A stretch of 64,000 nucleotides of DNA. Source: Psychrobacter sp. JCM 18903 (lineage in GTDB: Bacteria > Pseudomonadota > Gammaproteobacteria > Pseudomonadales > Moraxellaceae). The stretch covers positions 62,001 to 126,000 of the forward strand of contig NZ_BAWJ01000006.1 of the NCBI RefSeq assembly GCF_000586475.1. The letters run 5' to 3'. The notes under the pieces were generated by a model that saw only the letters and a program-made list of their open reading frames with translations, made no database searches and was not told the DNA's origin. Position 1 is the stretch's first letter, and each line of letters begins with the position of its first letter. Shown piece by piece: positions 1-10,325 of the stretch. The translations under genes were made by a program, and so were the position numbers.

Positions 1-141
1 TTGGATGTTAGTAATCCGATAGCGCTTGAGAAAGAGCTGAATAATATTGTGGGTGTCGTGTGTAATGGTATTTTTGCGGCCAATCAAGCTGATGTATTGC
101 TGAAAGCAGGTAGTAATGGTGTGACGACACTTATTCGTTAA
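1..141 (+). CDS. rpiA: Ribose-5-phosphate isomerase A, C-terminal end (partial)
   Basis: The first 46 codons of the window are open in frame 1 and end at TAA 139-141. The peptide (NPIALEKELNNIVGVV, then GIFAANQADVLL) matches the conserved C-terminus of RpiA, where a DPVxLEKELNxIPGVV-like segment leads into the last strand. RpiA interconverts ribose-5-phosphate and ribulose-5-phosphate in the cytoplasmic pentose phosphate pathway. The start and active site lie upstream of the window. The gene converges on argF across a shared terminator. The identification rests on the C-terminus alone. Confidence 0.8.
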   Translation: MDVSNPIALEKELNNIVGVVCNGIFAANQADVLLKAGSNGVTTLIR

Positions 142-202
142 AAAATGCTTACTCGTTAAAAATCGGTTAAGCAGTGGCTTATCGTTCATCATAAAATAAA
201 AA

Positions 203-234
203 GGCAGATCATACTAAATGTGGTCTGCCTTTTT
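203..234. terminator. Intrinsic terminator between rpiA and argF
   Basis: GGCAGATC and GGTCTGCC form a stem with one G-U pair. It is followed by CTTTTT on the plus strand and preceded by an A-run, which gives U-runs in both directions. It lies between two convergent genes and probably serves both. Confidence 0.75.
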
Positions 235-273
235 CGTACTTACTCTTCCATAAATAGATTATGGCGATATTTT

Positions 274-1191
274 TTAAAGTTTAATTTTATCTTTTAACAA
301 AAATTCCATCAAGGCTTTTTGTGCATGTAAGCGATTTTCAGCTTCATCCCATACCACTGAGCGTGGATCGTCAAGCATATCATGAGAGATCTCCTCACCA
401 CGATGCGCGGGTAGACAATGCATAAATACCACTTCAGGATCGGCTTTATCCAATAGCGATGGCGATACTTGATAAGCGGCAAAACGGCGCGCACGAGTAT
501 TTTGTTCAGACTCTTGTCCCATGCTTGCCCATACATCGGTGACAATTAAATTTGAATCTTTCGCGGCTTCTTGTACGTTTTCGACAATACTGACGCAATG
601 CGAGAAGCGTTTCATCAGCTCAGGGTCAGGCTCAAACCCATAAGGCGCAGCGACGCGTAGCTCAAAGCCAAACTGATGGGCTGCTTGCATATAGGATGCA
701 CACATATTATTGCCATCACCAACCCAAGTAACGATTTTATTTTCGATACTTCCACGGTGTTCATAATAGGTTTGCATATCAGCCAGTAGCTGGCAAGGAT
801 GAAATTCGTCAGTTAAAGCATTAATAATAGGCACGCTTGAGTATTCAGCAAAGGTTTCAACTTTTTCGTGACCAAAGGTACGAATCATGATGATATCGAC
901 CATGCTCGATATGACACGAGCGGAGTCTTCTAGCGGCTCACCACGCCCAAGCTGGGTATCATTTGGCGACAAAAAGATAGCACTACCACCAAACTGACCC
1001 ATACCTGTCTCAAATGAGATGCGCGTACGGGTTGAGGATTTTTCAAATATCATGCCAAGCGTACGACCAACAAACGGCTGATATATCTCGCCTGCGTGTT
1101 GCATCTTGCGTAATTCGCTGGCGCGTTTTATAAGGTTTTCTAATTCTTGTTTGGTTAAATCAGATAAGGTCAAAAAATGGCGCAAACTCAT
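274..1191 (-). CDS. argF: Ornithine carbamoyltransferase
   Basis: Intact 305-residue gene. The enzyme transfers the carbamoyl group of carbamoyl phosphate to ornithine to give citrulline in cytoplasmic arginine synthesis. Family motifs are present: SSTRTR at about residues 52-57 (carbamoyl phosphate binding), HPCQ at 131-134, WASMGQE near 221 and [10 protein letters not shown] at 258-267. The length is normal. AGGA lies about 8 nt before the ATG at 1191. It is transcribed alone from a sigma-70-like promoter at 1284-1311. The [10 protein letters not shown] form is typical of anabolic enzymes, but catabolic OTCases are close relatives. No other arginine deiminase pathway gene is adjacent, so the biosynthetic role is preferred. 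Confidence 0.95.
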   Translation of the reverse strand: MSLRHFLTLSDLTKQELENLIKRASELRKMQHAGEIYQPFVGRTLGMIFEKSSTRTRISFETGMGQFGGSAIFLSPNDTQLGRGEPLEDSARVISSMVDIIMIRTFGHEKVETFAEYSSVPIINALTDEFHPCQLLADMQTYYEHRGSIENKIVTWVGDGNNMCASYMQAAHQFGFELRVAAPYGFEPDPELMKRFSHCVSIVENVQEAAKDSNLIVTDVWASMGQESEQNTRARRFAAYQVSPSLLDKADPEVVFMHCLPAHRGEEISHDMLDDPRSVVWDEAENRLHAQKALMEFLLKDKIKL

Positions 1192-1283
1192 AGTAATCCT
1201 AGCAGTCGATCGCAGTCAGTGAAACGTCATCAGTCTTTAATAGCATCGCGTCAGTGCGTATGCTGGGGTGACAACAAACTTTT

Positions 1284-1311
1284 AGTATAGCGCAATTAGG
1301 CTTAATGTAAA
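1284..1311 (-). promoter_or_regulatory. Sigma-70-like promoter of argF
   Basis: Read on the minus strand, TTTACA and TATACT are separated by 16 nt, about 90 nt upstream of the argF ATG. I saw no clear ArgR box by eye. Confidence 0.55.
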
Positions 1312-1380
1312 TGTCCAATTTGCCGTGATTTATAAGTCTGGCAAACAGACATTACATGAATAGTGATAAGGTCAGCATAA

Positions 1381-2485
1381 TTATACTTGTATGCGATTTG
1401 GGCGAATGCTTAGGCGGCATAGTAGCTCATAGCTAATCGTACCAGCATGCGCGGCGACTTCATCGACGTGCGGGGCATCGCCCCACAGAATTACTTTACT
1501 GTCTAACGCAATGTCTTCTGGCGCGGTACTGACATCAATGACAATCATATCCATTGCCACGCGTCCAATGACTGCGCATCGATAGCTTTGATCGTTGGTA
1601 GTATCTATAACAGTGACATAGGCTTCATGCTGATGACGCGAGGGTAACCATCGCCGTAGCCGACACTCACCAGCGCTGTTCTAGTGTCTTTCTGCGCTGT
1701 CCAACGACTGCCATAGCCAATAGCATTGTCTGCCTGAACTGTTTGCAGGGCGATAATTTGTGCGCTGAAATCCATCGCTGGCTGTAAGTCTAACTCATGC
1801 GCGCTTTTATCAATGACAGGGGCGCTACCATATAAAATAATGCCGGGACGTACCCAGTCATAATGATGCTCTGGAAAATTAACGATACCGGCTGAATTGC
1901 ATAATGAGCCTTTGATATCGTTGCTAATAGTCTCTTGCAAAGTGCTTAATACATCTGAAAAACGCTGAATTTGCATTGAATTTAATGGATGAGTGCTGTC
2001 ATCGGCATTAGCAAAATGCGTGGCTAGTATCAGCTGATATCCCGCTTCATGCAGCGCTTAGCCGCTGCCATAATACCTTCAGCGTTGAAGCCTAGACGAT
2101 TCATACCAGTATTATATTTAAGCCAAACCACTCTGGTCGCACTACTGGCTGGTGGGATATTGTCGAGTGCCCACTGCAATTGCGGTGCATGATGAATCAC
2201 GCAGCTAATATCATGCTCAATGGCTTGCTGCCACTCATCAGCGGTAAATGCCCCTTCAATCAAACCAATCGTTTTGTCCCAGCCTAACTGCCGAGCTTCT
2301 AGCGCCTCAGTCAAGGTTGCAACACCAATACCGTCTGCTTGTTGCAATGCAGGCAATACCGCTGCTACGCCATGTCCGTAAGCGTTGGACTTGACCATGG
2401 CTAGGACTTTAGAGTTTGATGCCATTTTCTTAACTTGGTTTAAGTTGTGAGTAATGGCTTGTGGTTTGATTGTGATAGTACGCAT
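1381..2485 (-). CDS. alr: Alanine racemase (two frameshifts)
   Basis: PLP-dependent racemase that makes D-alanine for peptidoglycan. The start is ATG 2485 (MRTITIKPQA), because codons further upstream run into a hairpin. The PLP lysine lies in AMVKSNAYGHG (Lys32) and the second catalytic base region is VGYGDGYPR. The frame breaks near 2055 (CC read as C) and near 1642 (CC read as C). Restoring both bases gives about 368 residues ending RLSIRPNRIQV at TAA 1381, a normal alr length. It lies downstream of dnaB on the same strand. alr after dnaB is a common gammaproteobacterial order. The breaks look like sequencing errors because this gene is normally needed for the cell wall. Confidence 0.9.
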
Positions 2486-2523
2486 AATTGGCTTCTTTAT
2501 AAGTAGAATTATGAAATTATAAA

Positions 2524-2560
2524 GCCAGTACTGCATTAATTAGGCTAATGCAGCACTGGC
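2524..2560 (-). terminator. Long hairpin between dnaB and alr
   Basis: GCCAGTACTGCATTA and TAATGCAGCACTGGC pair over about 15 bp with one mismatch around a 7-nt loop. The T-tract on the minus strand is short (TTTATAATTT). It is probably a terminator or attenuating hairpin after dnaB. Confidence 0.55.
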
Positions 2561-2649
2561 TATTTTATTAAAAACTATTTGTTCGCTTATGATTAAGCTT
2601 CAGTTTTTATCAGGCTGATTTCTATTAGGCTTAAGTTTTATAAGATTGA

Positions 2650-4051
2650 TTACTCGTCATTCTCGAAACTGACGTTTTGATAGTATTCTGGCGTTAGGTT
2701 AATAAAGCGGGTAAATTGCCCTTCAAAGCCCAAACGTATAGTGCCGATAGGGCCGTTACGCTGTTTACCAATGATGATTTCAGCCACGCCTTTGTGGTCT
2801 GTATTCTCATTATAAACCTCATCACGATAGATGAACATAATCAAATCGGCATCCTGCTCAATCGCACCCGATTCACGCAAATCCGACATGATAGGACGCT
2901 TGTTAGGGCGGTTTTCTAGACTACGGTTAAGCTGTGATAAGGCAATAACAGGGCATTCAAGCTCACGTGCTAGCGCTTTGAGACTCCGTGAAATCTCAGA
3001 GATTTCCCCAACACGGTTGCCATCTAGGTTTGGCACTTTCATCAACTGGAGATAATCGACGACGATAGCGCCAAGCTTGCCGTCATGGTTTTTGGCGATA
3101 CGGCGGCAGCGTGAACGCATCTCAGAGGGTGGCAAAGCAGTACTATCATCAATATAGAGATGCTTTGATTGCAAGTGCTGAATGGCGTTCATCATTTTTG
3201 CCCATTCGTCTTCGTTCATTTGCCCAGAACGCAGATGCGTCTGATTAATCGCGCCCCATGAGGACAGCAAACGCATGACGATAGACTCAGCAGGCATCTC
3301 CATCGAAAATACCACAACAGGCAGATCTTCGTTAAATAAAATACCTTCTGCCAAGTTCATTGCAAAAGTGGTTTTACCCATAGAAGGGCGCGCAGCCACA
3401 ATGATTAAGTCACCTGCTGCAAGCTTGGGTTTTATTATTCAACTCAGCAAACGGCGTCTGCAAACCAATCATGCCATCGGGATTGGATTTGAGTTCTTGA
3501 ATCTTATCAATAACATTGGTCAAAACAGCCGTAATGCCCACAGGTCCACGCTGTTCAGCGCGTTTATTGTGCTGCTCATTGATGCTAAATATCTTACCCT
3601 CAACACTGTCTAAAATATCACTGACGGTTTGGTCTTTAGGATTATAGGCGAGCGTAAGCATCTCATTGCCAGTCGTAATCAGTTGGCGTAGAGTAGATAG
3701 TTCACGGACGCGCTGAGCATAGGCGGTCAGGTTAAACAAGGTCGCAGGGCTTTGGCTCAAAATATCTGCCAAGTAGCTATCGCCGCCTGCACTTTTAAGG
3801 AGTTTTTGTGCTTCTAGCCAGTCGTGTACCATGACCGTATCATAGGGTTCGTTGACTGCCGCTAAATGAGCAATAGCATCAAAAATATACTGATGTCGCC
3901 CTGCATAAAAATCATCTTTGGTAACGATATCAGCAATCTTGTCGTACGCCTCTTCGATACTCATTAAGGACGCGAGCAATGCCTTTTCAATATCGATATT
4001 GTGCGGCGGTGTCTGATTGAGTAAGTCGTCGGTTTTTTCGTTGTCTGCCAT
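2650..4051 (-). CDS. dnaB: Replicative DNA helicase DnaB (one frameshift)
   Basis: Hexameric replicative helicase that unwinds DNA at the fork and recruits primase. The N-terminal domain begins MADNEKTDDLLNQTPPHNID. The C-terminal RecA-like domain has Walker A ARPSMGKTT and Walker B IVVDYLQLM, then DLRESGAIEQDAD. The frame breaks near 3405, within FAELNNKTQ..LAAGDLIIV; restoring two bases (GGG read as G) gives the family spacing and a total of about 467 residues, normal for DnaB. The gene is essential, so the break is very probably an error. Confidence 0.95.
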
Positions 4052-4200
4052 GATTGCCTAATGTGTCAAAAGTCGATATAAAAGAGGGTATAAATGGGTA
4101 TGTGACATCAGGGTTTTATTGGGTGCTGATACAGCAAATAAAACGCCACGTGCCACTATAATTGAAGTACCAAAACCTGAGCTCGGTGTTTACTGGTAAA

Positions 4201-4310
4201 TGCTATAATGAAAAGCGAAAGTTTAACACATAATAGGTTTTTTTCGGCACCCATAGACAACTATCTATTCTAGATGACAGTTGTAATAAGTAAAAAATTA
4301 TCTATACAAT
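4201..4310 (+). promoter_or_regulatory. Candidate pdxA promoters
   Basis: Two candidates lie in the 338-nt divergent gap between dnaB and pdxA. One is an extended -10, TGC-TATAAT, at 4201-4209. The other is TTGTAA (4281-4286) with an 18-nt spacer to TACAAT (4305-4310). The rest of the gap is AT-rich with nothing else recognised. Which promoter is used cannot be told. Confidence 0.4.
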
Positions 4311-4389
4311 ATAAGTGTCAGTACTTATTTTTCCCATAAAAAATACAATAAAATTCACGACTCAATATAAATATAAAGGCGTAGTTACG

Positions 4390-5478
4390 ATGCAAGATAT
4401 ACAAAAAAAATTGCCATTATTAATCACAACTGGTGAGCCTGCTGGTATTGGAATGGATATCGTGCTGCTATTAGCGGCTGAGGGTAAATTGCAAGATTTT
4501 GAACGCCCAATTTGGGTCACTGCCGATAGCACTGCTATGACAAAGCGCGCAGATGAGTTGGTTGCAGCTGGCGTGCTGACAAATTCACCTATCTGGCAAA
4601 CTATTGATATCGATGCCGATGACTTTAATTTTAACGTTGTAGAGCAGATGTTGCAGCCAGATACTGACGTGGATAGTTCTTTTATTCTGCTTAATATATC
4701 TTGTGCTGAGCCAGTTGTCTGCGGACAAATTAACACGCGCAATTCAGCAATGGTTGCTAAGCAGTTAGACGTTGCCCATCAGTTGGCAACCAACAAAATA
4801 GTGGCGGCTATCGTCACTGGACCATTGCAAAAGTCTGCATTGATAGAAGCTGGTATTAAGCTATTAGATGGCACGATGTTTAGCGGTCATACAGAGTTTT
4901 TTATGCAGCAAAGTGGCTGTGATAAAGTGGTTATGATGCTCGCCAATCAAGCCATGAAAGTGGCGCTTGTTACCACTCATTTACCACTAAAAGATATCCC
5001 TGCTGCAATCACGTCTGACAATGTACGCCAAACCGTACAAATTGTCGTCGATGAGATGAAAGCAAAATTTGGCTTAACGCAACCACGTATTTTAGTCTGT
5101 GGTCTCAATCCACATGCAGGCGAGGGTGGGTATTTAGGTATAGAAGAGATTGAAATTATCAATCCAGTCTTGCAAGAATTTATCAAAGCAGGCGTAGACA
5201 TATCAGAGGCGATGCCAGCGGATACCTTATTTACACCCAGACATCTAGCCAACTGTGATGCGGTGATTGCGATGTATCATGACCAAGGGTTGCCGGTGCT
5301 GAAATCACATGGTTTTGGTGATACGGTCAATCTTACCTTAGGACTGCCGTATATCCGTACCTCGGTTGATCATGGGACTGCGCTTGATTTAGCGGGGCGC
5401 GGCAATGCTAGTGCCACTAGCTTGTATCAAGCATTAAAAATGGCAAACGAGATGGCAGATAAACCGCTTATTAAATAG
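4390..5478 (+). CDS. pdxA: 4-hydroxythreonine-4-phosphate dehydrogenase
   Basis: NAD-dependent enzyme of the deoxyxylulose-5-phosphate-independent branch feeding pyridoxal phosphate synthesis. It oxidises 4-phosphohydroxy-L-threonine. Motifs: TTGEPAGIGMD at the N-terminus, GPLQK, SGHTEFF (metal/substrate histidine), CGLNPHAGEGG, and AMYHDQGLPVLK near the C-terminus. A GTG at 4315 would add 25 residues without family support. ATG 4390 has AAAGGCG about 8-10 nt upstream and gives 362 residues, so I chose it. In E. coli pdxA directly precedes rsmA. Here two genes lie between them. Confidence 0.92.
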   Translation: MQDIQKKLPLLITTGEPAGIGMDIVLLLAAEGKLQDFERPIWVTADSTAMTKRADELVAAGVLTNSPIWQTIDIDADDFNFNVVEQMLQPDTDVDSSFILLNISCAEPVVCGQINTRNSAMVAKQLDVAHQLATNKIVAAIVTGPLQKSALIEAGIKLLDGTMFSGHTEFFMQQSGCDKVVMMLANQAMKVALVTTHLPLKDIPAAITSDNVRQTVQIVVDEMKAKFGLTQPRILVCGLNPHAGEGGYLGIEEIEIINPVLQEFIKAGVDISEAMPADTLFTPRHLANCDAVIAMYHDQGLPVLKSHGFGDTVNLTLGLPYIRTSVDHGTALDLAGRGNASATSLYQALKMANEMADKPLIK

Positions 5479-5823
5479 ACCTCTTGCATAAGCCGGCACC
5501 TTAGCGACATTTATCACGCAGTATTGGGTAACTTTAGTGTGAGTAATGGCTATTTATGAATTATCAAACAGGGTTTAATATAATTGGTTCCACCATAGCA
5601 GTCTGTTATAAGTGGTCTATTAATAGGTTTAGAGGGCTGAAATAGCTGGTTCTGCTAGGGTATATCCTAAAAGATCCATTCTATGATACTAAATTGCTAA
5701 GATTGTCGGGGATTCAGCATTCTGAGATAATGTAAGATGGTATATCTGAACTGAAAGCAAAGCGCTATTTGCATGCTCACTAAATTATCAGTACATCTAT
5801 CAGAATAAATGAGAAGCCCTAGA
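5479..5823. other. Intergenic gap pdxA-ampC
   Basis: 345 nt without a convincing gene. TATAAT occurs at 5579-5584 but without a good -35 element. No pdxA terminator and no divergent ampR-like regulator are visible. Confidence 0.4.
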
Positions 5824-6998
5824 ATGAAACAATCTTTTCAGACCCTGTTAAATCAAGTGGGACTTACCGCTTTAGTGACAGCATCATTACTATCTGGAAC
5901 AGTACAAGCAGCAGATAACAATGACCATCTAAAGAGCACCGTTGATCAACAAGCCAAATTACTAATGAATGAGCATGATATTTCAGGGATGTCTTTTGGC
6001 GTCATCATCGATGGCAAATCACATTTTTATCATTATGGTTTGGCTGATAAGAAAGCCAAAATACCTGTCTCAGAAAACACTATTTTTGAGCTAGGCTCAA
6101 TCAGTAAGACGTTTGCTGCTACCTTAGCCAGTTATTCAGAATTAAATGGCACACTTACATTAGAAGATACTGCTGATAAATATATTCCCTACCTAAAAAC
6201 AGCACCATTGGCAACACCAAGCTTATAAACTTAGTTACCTATTCAGCTGGCGGTCTGCCGTTACAAGTACCTGATGAAGTCAAAAACAATAAAGAGTTGC
6301 TTAGTTATTATAAATCTTGGCAGCCAGTCTTTTCTGTCAACTCAAAGCGTTTATATTCCAATGCCAGCATAGGATTGTTTGGTTATATATCGGCATTGAG
6401 CATGGATGCTGATTACACACAATTGATGGAAGAAAAAATACTGCCGTCACTCAATATGCCCAACACCTTTATCAATGTGCCTAATGACAAAATGGCGGAT
6501 TATGCGTTTGGTTATAATGCTGTTGGCGATGCTATCCGAGTCAATCCTGGCATGTTAGACGCTGAAGCCTATGGCATTAAATCCACCATTAAAGATATGA
6601 CGCAGTTTATGGCGGCGAATATGGGGCTGGTGCCGCTGGATAAAGATATTCAGCAAGCGTTAGACAATAATAGAAAGGGTTACTATCAGGCGAGTACTTT
6701 TACCCAAGGGTTAGGATGGGAGATGTACTCTTATCCTACTCAGCTAAATACCTTACTCGAAGGTAACTCAATGGATGTGGTGCTAAAGCCTCAAGCCATT
6801 AAAATAGACAATCATCCAACGTCTATTTTAAACAACGTCTGGGTCAATAAAACAGGCGCTACTAATGGGTTTGGTGGCTATATCGCTTATATTCCTGCCG
6901 AAAAATCAGGCATTGTCATTCTGGCAAATAAAAACTATCCCAATGCAGATAGGGTCAAAGCAGCGTATACGATTTTAGAGAGTGTGATAACTCATTGA
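5824..6998 (+). CDS. ampC: Class C (AmpC-type) beta-lactamase (one frameshift)
   Basis: Periplasmic serine beta-lactamase that hydrolyses cephalosporins and penicillins. A signal peptide is evident (MKQSFQTLLN, a hydrophobic core, then VQA before ADNND). All three class C motifs are present: SISK at about 92-95, YSN (YSNASIGLFGY) and KTG (VNKTGATNGFGGY). The frame breaks at the A-run 6191-6195. One extra A reads LKNSTIGNTKLINLVTYSAGG, matching the family, and the gene becomes about 391 residues. ATG 5824 is chosen over 5809 because GAGAAG lies about 7 nt before it. No ampR is adjacent, so expression may be constitutive. A role as a penicillin-binding esterase cannot be excluded. Confidence 0.88.
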
Positions 6999-7047
6999 TT
7001 AAGCATGAGTCACAAAGCAACCTTATAAAAACGACCTTCCACTAATA

Positions 7048-7071
7048 ACCCAGCTAGATGCTGGGTTTTTT
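7048..7071 (+). terminator. Intrinsic terminator after ampC
   Basis: ACCCAGC-TAGAT-GCTGGGT followed by a run of six T. A classic hairpin about 50 nt after the ampC stop. Confidence 0.88.
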
Positions 7072-7082
7072 ACGTTCAACTT

Positions 7083-7949
7083 TTAAGAGCAACCTTCCAC
7101 CAAATAAATCGCTTCTGGTATACCAATATCTATGCTTTCTACCTCACCTTTTAATAGGTTTTTATGCTCTGCTGTCCACTCAGTCGCCTTAATCATAGAA
7201 TCACTCAGCTTTTGACCACCCTTGACATGATATTCAATTTGTAGGGGTAACTTATCCTGTTTATTATTAAGCTCAATATTGTCATCTTTTAAGAATTCTC
7301 CAAGTGGGCTTTCTTTTATTACCTTGAAATTGACATTAGCAATCAGGTTATAGTAGTCACCATCAACCGCATATTTATCGATCTCGTAGCTAAGCTCGTC
7401 ATTATGTGCTTTCATAACGTCTGTAGCGGAATTGCCAACGTTGATGTCTTTATAAAACGGGATACTTGGATCCTGAATATTAATCAGGGCAACCTTGTTG
7501 TCTATGATTTGATACAGCACAGAAGCACGTTTACCGTACTTTTTATCGATATAGCTCAGCTCTGGATTACTGACGTAATAGCATTTTTCGTTATCGCTCT
7601 TGGCTTTGGTCATTCCTAGGCTGCTTAGTAGTTCAGGAGTAATAACCTGACCAAAGCTTAGTTTCTGATACCCTGACGGGCTGACGATTTGTTCATCAGC
7701 TATATCTGTCGCTTTGTTAGTTTGGGCTTCATCTATAGCACTTGTATCTGTAGGTGCTGGATTGACAGGCATCTCATCATTCTCGATCATATCTTTGTCT
7801 ATATTATTCGTTTGTGTAGTGTCATCGTTATTTGTAGATGAGGGCTGTAAGTCACAGCCTGTCATCTGTTGTACAGCAGCGATTAATAAAGTAGAAGCCA
7901 TTGCCGTTCTAATTATCGGCAATGATGATTTTGAATGAAAAGTTAACAT
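7083..7949 (-). CDS. Hypothetical lipoprotein
   Basis: Intact 288-residue gene of unknown function. The N-terminus has a basic/hydrophobic signal and a lipobox-like MTGC with Cys at about 32, so it is probably lipid-anchored. An Asn/Thr/Asp-rich linker (about 35-85) follows, and the rest is soluble, with ELLSSLGM and a C-terminal GIPEAIYLVEGCS. AGGA lies about 9 nt before ATG 7949. It is convergent with ampC across a terminator and probably monocistronic. I do not recognise a domain. Confidence 0.75.
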   Translation of the reverse strand: MLTFHSKSSLPIIRTAMASTLLIAAVQQMTGCDLQPSSTNNDDTTQTNNIDKDMIENDEMPVNPAPTDTSAIDEAQTNKATDIADEQIVSPSGYQKLSFGQVITPELLSSLGMTKAKSDNEKCYYVSNPELSYIDKKYGKRASVLYQIIDNKVALINIQDPSIPFYKDINVGNSATDVMKAHNDELSYEIDKYAVDGDYYNLIANVNFKVIKESPLGEFLKDDNIELNNKQDKLPLQIEYHVKGGQKLSDSMIKATEWTAEHKNLLKGEVESIDIGIPEAIYLVEGCS

Positions 7950-8318
7950 GGCTCAATTCCTGAATTCAGATCATTGATATTAATATATACCTCAATGAAC
8001 CTTGTATAAACTGTTTTTCTTATGCTCAATTTCATTTAAGATAACGTCTAATCGGTGCGTCTATAGCGCACTAAAGACGAATAGAATATGTATGGTAAGC
8101 ACACCATAAAGTACACCGTGAGTATTTCAGTGAGTTAAAACATTGATATCACTAGCCTACAGCAAAAGCTTCAAGTCCTCACTAGGGAACCATGCTTACT
8201 CTCATAATACTCTTATAATAAACGATTTTAGAAAAAAATAAGGCACTATGTCGATTGCGCTAATGTATGGGTAGTTTAACAATAAAATATCTCAAAAATA
8301 CAGTGCAATTATGAGCTG
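7950..8318. other. Divergent intergenic gap
   Basis: About 370 nt between the lipoprotein gene and the rsmA promoter. It is AT-rich with no ORF of note. It should hold the promoter of the lipoprotein gene, but I see no clear -35/-10 pair. Confidence 0.35.
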
Positions 8319-8327
8319 TGTTATAAT
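8319..8327 (+). promoter_or_regulatory. Extended -10 promoter of rsmA
   Basis: TG-T-TATAAT is a perfect extended -10, 80 nt before the rsmA ATG. The -35 is weak, as is usual for this promoter type. Confidence 0.5.
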
Positions 8328-8407
8328 TCATCATTATAAAACTAGCACATTGCTGGCATTGCCATAGCGCTATAGCCCATTTATCTTTTACTCATTAAGA
8401 CTTTTTT

Positions 8408-9271
8408 ATGTCCAAAATTTCGTTTGATGCTCAGTCTATTACCAACAGCCTACGCGCTGCCAAACACCAACCGCGTAAGCGCTTTGGTCAAAACTTCTTA
8501 CATGATCGCAGTGTCATCCGTGAGATTGTTGAGAGCATTCGCTTAGAGCGCGATGACAATTTGATTGAGATTGGGCCAGGGATGGGCGCACTGACTGAGC
8601 CATTATTGGCAGAAGTGGATGCGATGACTGTGGTCGAGCTGGATCGTGATTTGGCAGATAGTCTGCGTATTCGTATCGGTGCCAACAGCCATCCAAACTT
8701 TACGATCATCAAAGACAATGCCATGCATGTCGACTATCGCGAGCTGTATAGCGATGAGCGGGGCAAGCTCCGTGTGGTTGGTAATCTGCCGTATAATATT
8801 TCTACGCCTATCTTATTTCATTTGCTCAGTTATGCCGATGTGATTCAAGACATGCACTTTATGCTGCAAAAAGAAGTGGTCGAGCGTATCACCGCTGACG
8901 TTGGTAGCAAAACTTATGGTCGCCTATCTGTCATTATGCAGTATCACTGCCATACCGATTATCTACTGACTGTACCACGTGGTGCTTTTAATCCGCCACC
9001 AAAAGTAACCAGTGCGGTTTTTCGTTTGACGCCGCATATCACTAAGCCAATTGTGGCAGAAGATGAAGAGTATTTTGCCTTGGTGGTACGTGAAACCTTT
9101 AATCATCGCCGTAAGACACTGCGCGCCATCTTTAAAAAATCAACGTTATTACCAACACTCAGTGAAGCCGATTTTGCAGCGTGTGGTATTGATCCGCAAG
9201 CACGCCCTGAAACCTTAAGCGTAAAAGATTTTGTCAATTTGAGCAATCAGGCGAGCACGGTTCAGTTATAA
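8408..9271 (+). CDS. rsmA: 16S rRNA dimethyladenosine transferase
   Basis: Intact 287-residue SAM-dependent methyltransferase (KsgA family) that dimethylates two adjacent adenosines in the 3'-terminal helix of 16S rRNA during late 30S maturation. Motifs: [11 protein letters not shown] near the N-terminus, the SAM loop [13 protein letters not shown], the acidic strand VVELDRDLA, and the catalytic NLPYNIS. The basic C-terminal region includes [16 protein letters not shown]. apaH follows about 150 nt downstream in the usual order, but apaG is missing between them. Confidence 0.96.
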   Translation: MSKISFDAQSITNSLRAAKHQPRKRFGQNFLHDRSVIREIVESIRLERDDNLIEIGPGMGALTEPLLAEVDAMTVVELDRDLADSLRIRIGANSHPNFTIIKDNAMHVDYRELYSDERGKLRVVGNLPYNISTPILFHLLSYADVIQDMHFMLQKEVVERITADVGSKTYGRLSVIMQYHCHTDYLLTVPRGAFNPPPKVTSAVFRLTPHITKPIVAEDEEYFALVVRETFNHRRKTLRAIFKKSTLLPTLSEADFAACGIDPQARPETLSVKDFVNLSNQASTVQL

Positions 9272-9420
9272 CATATTCTTTCTAGCAGCTATAAAAACAG
9301 TGAGAAGGGGCTGTTCTCATCGTTTAAATACGTGATGGTCATTGGATGGAAAAAATATTAGCCATTTACTATCATTTGTAAGCTGCTTAAAAGCGAGCAG
9401 TTAAAAATTATTGAGGGTTT

Positions 9421-10262
9421 ATGAGTTTTCGTCATCAGTATGTCATCGGTGACCTGCAAGGTTGCTACGCGGCGTACCTTCATTTACTTGAAATATTGGA
9501 TTTTGATCCTGCACAAGACAAGCTATGGTTTGCAGGGGACTTGGTGGCACGTGGTGAAGACTCGTTAAGTACCTTGCGTCATGTCAAAGCACTTTGCGAG
9601 CAAGGGACAGCCGCGACAGTACTCGGCAATCATGATATCAATTTGATCGCTGTCTGGCGCGGTGCGGCAAAGATTAAAAAAAGGATCAGACAGCGCCTAT
9701 TTTTGCTGCCGATGATTGCGATGAACTGCTTGAATGGTTACGTCATCAGCCAGTATTGGCTTTTCCTGATGAGCAGACGGTATTAGTTCATGCTGGTATT
9801 CCGCCACATTGGAGTATCGAAGATGCCGAAAAGTATGCGCAGCAGTTAGAGTCACAATTGCAAAGTAGTTTAAAACAGCTGGATCGTTTATTGCCAAATT
9901 TATATAGCAAGACTGCTGATGACTGGCATCCAGATATTAGCGGCTTTACCAAAATGCGCGCAATTGCCAATTATTTCACTCGTATGCGGCTGTGCAAACA
10001 AGACGGCACGTTAGAATTTAGCTTTGCAGCAGGGTTAGAATCGTCTATGCCAGAGGGGTTTTTGCCTTGGTTTGAATGGCAAGTGCCGCGGACTCGCAAG
10101 ATACTATTTGGGCATTGGGCAGCGCTGAAAGGTGAGGTAGACTTACCGTATGCGCGTGCACTTGACGGCGGCTGTGTTTGGGGAAATGATCTATTGGCTT
10201 ATCGCTTGAGTGATGGAAAAATCATCAGGTCAAGTGCGCACTGCTTACATACAGGAACATAA
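9421..10262 (+). CDS. apaH: Diadenosine tetraphosphatase, symmetrical (one frameshift)
   Basis: Metallophosphatase that splits Ap4A into two ADP. The calcineurin-like motifs are present: YVIGDLQGC (GDxxG), FAGDLVARGEDS (GDxxxRG) and VLGNHD. After the break come VLVHAGIPPHW and FGHWAALKG. The frame breaks in a seven-A run at about 9676-9682. One more A reads IKKKDQTAPIFAADDCDELL and gives 280 residues, the same as E. coli ApaH. It is probably co-transcribed with rsmA. Confidence 0.92.
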
Positions 10263-10325
10263 TATTAAGGCATGGCTCATTTCTATCTCCGTTTTTAAAA
10301 TGAGGTCACGCCGCAACTATTTGGC

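Noticed and set aside
2055-3405. alr, dnaB and many other split genes as pseudogenes
   Set aside because: Both halves are conserved, repairs are single bases in homopolymers, and several of the genes are essential. Sequence error is the simpler reading.
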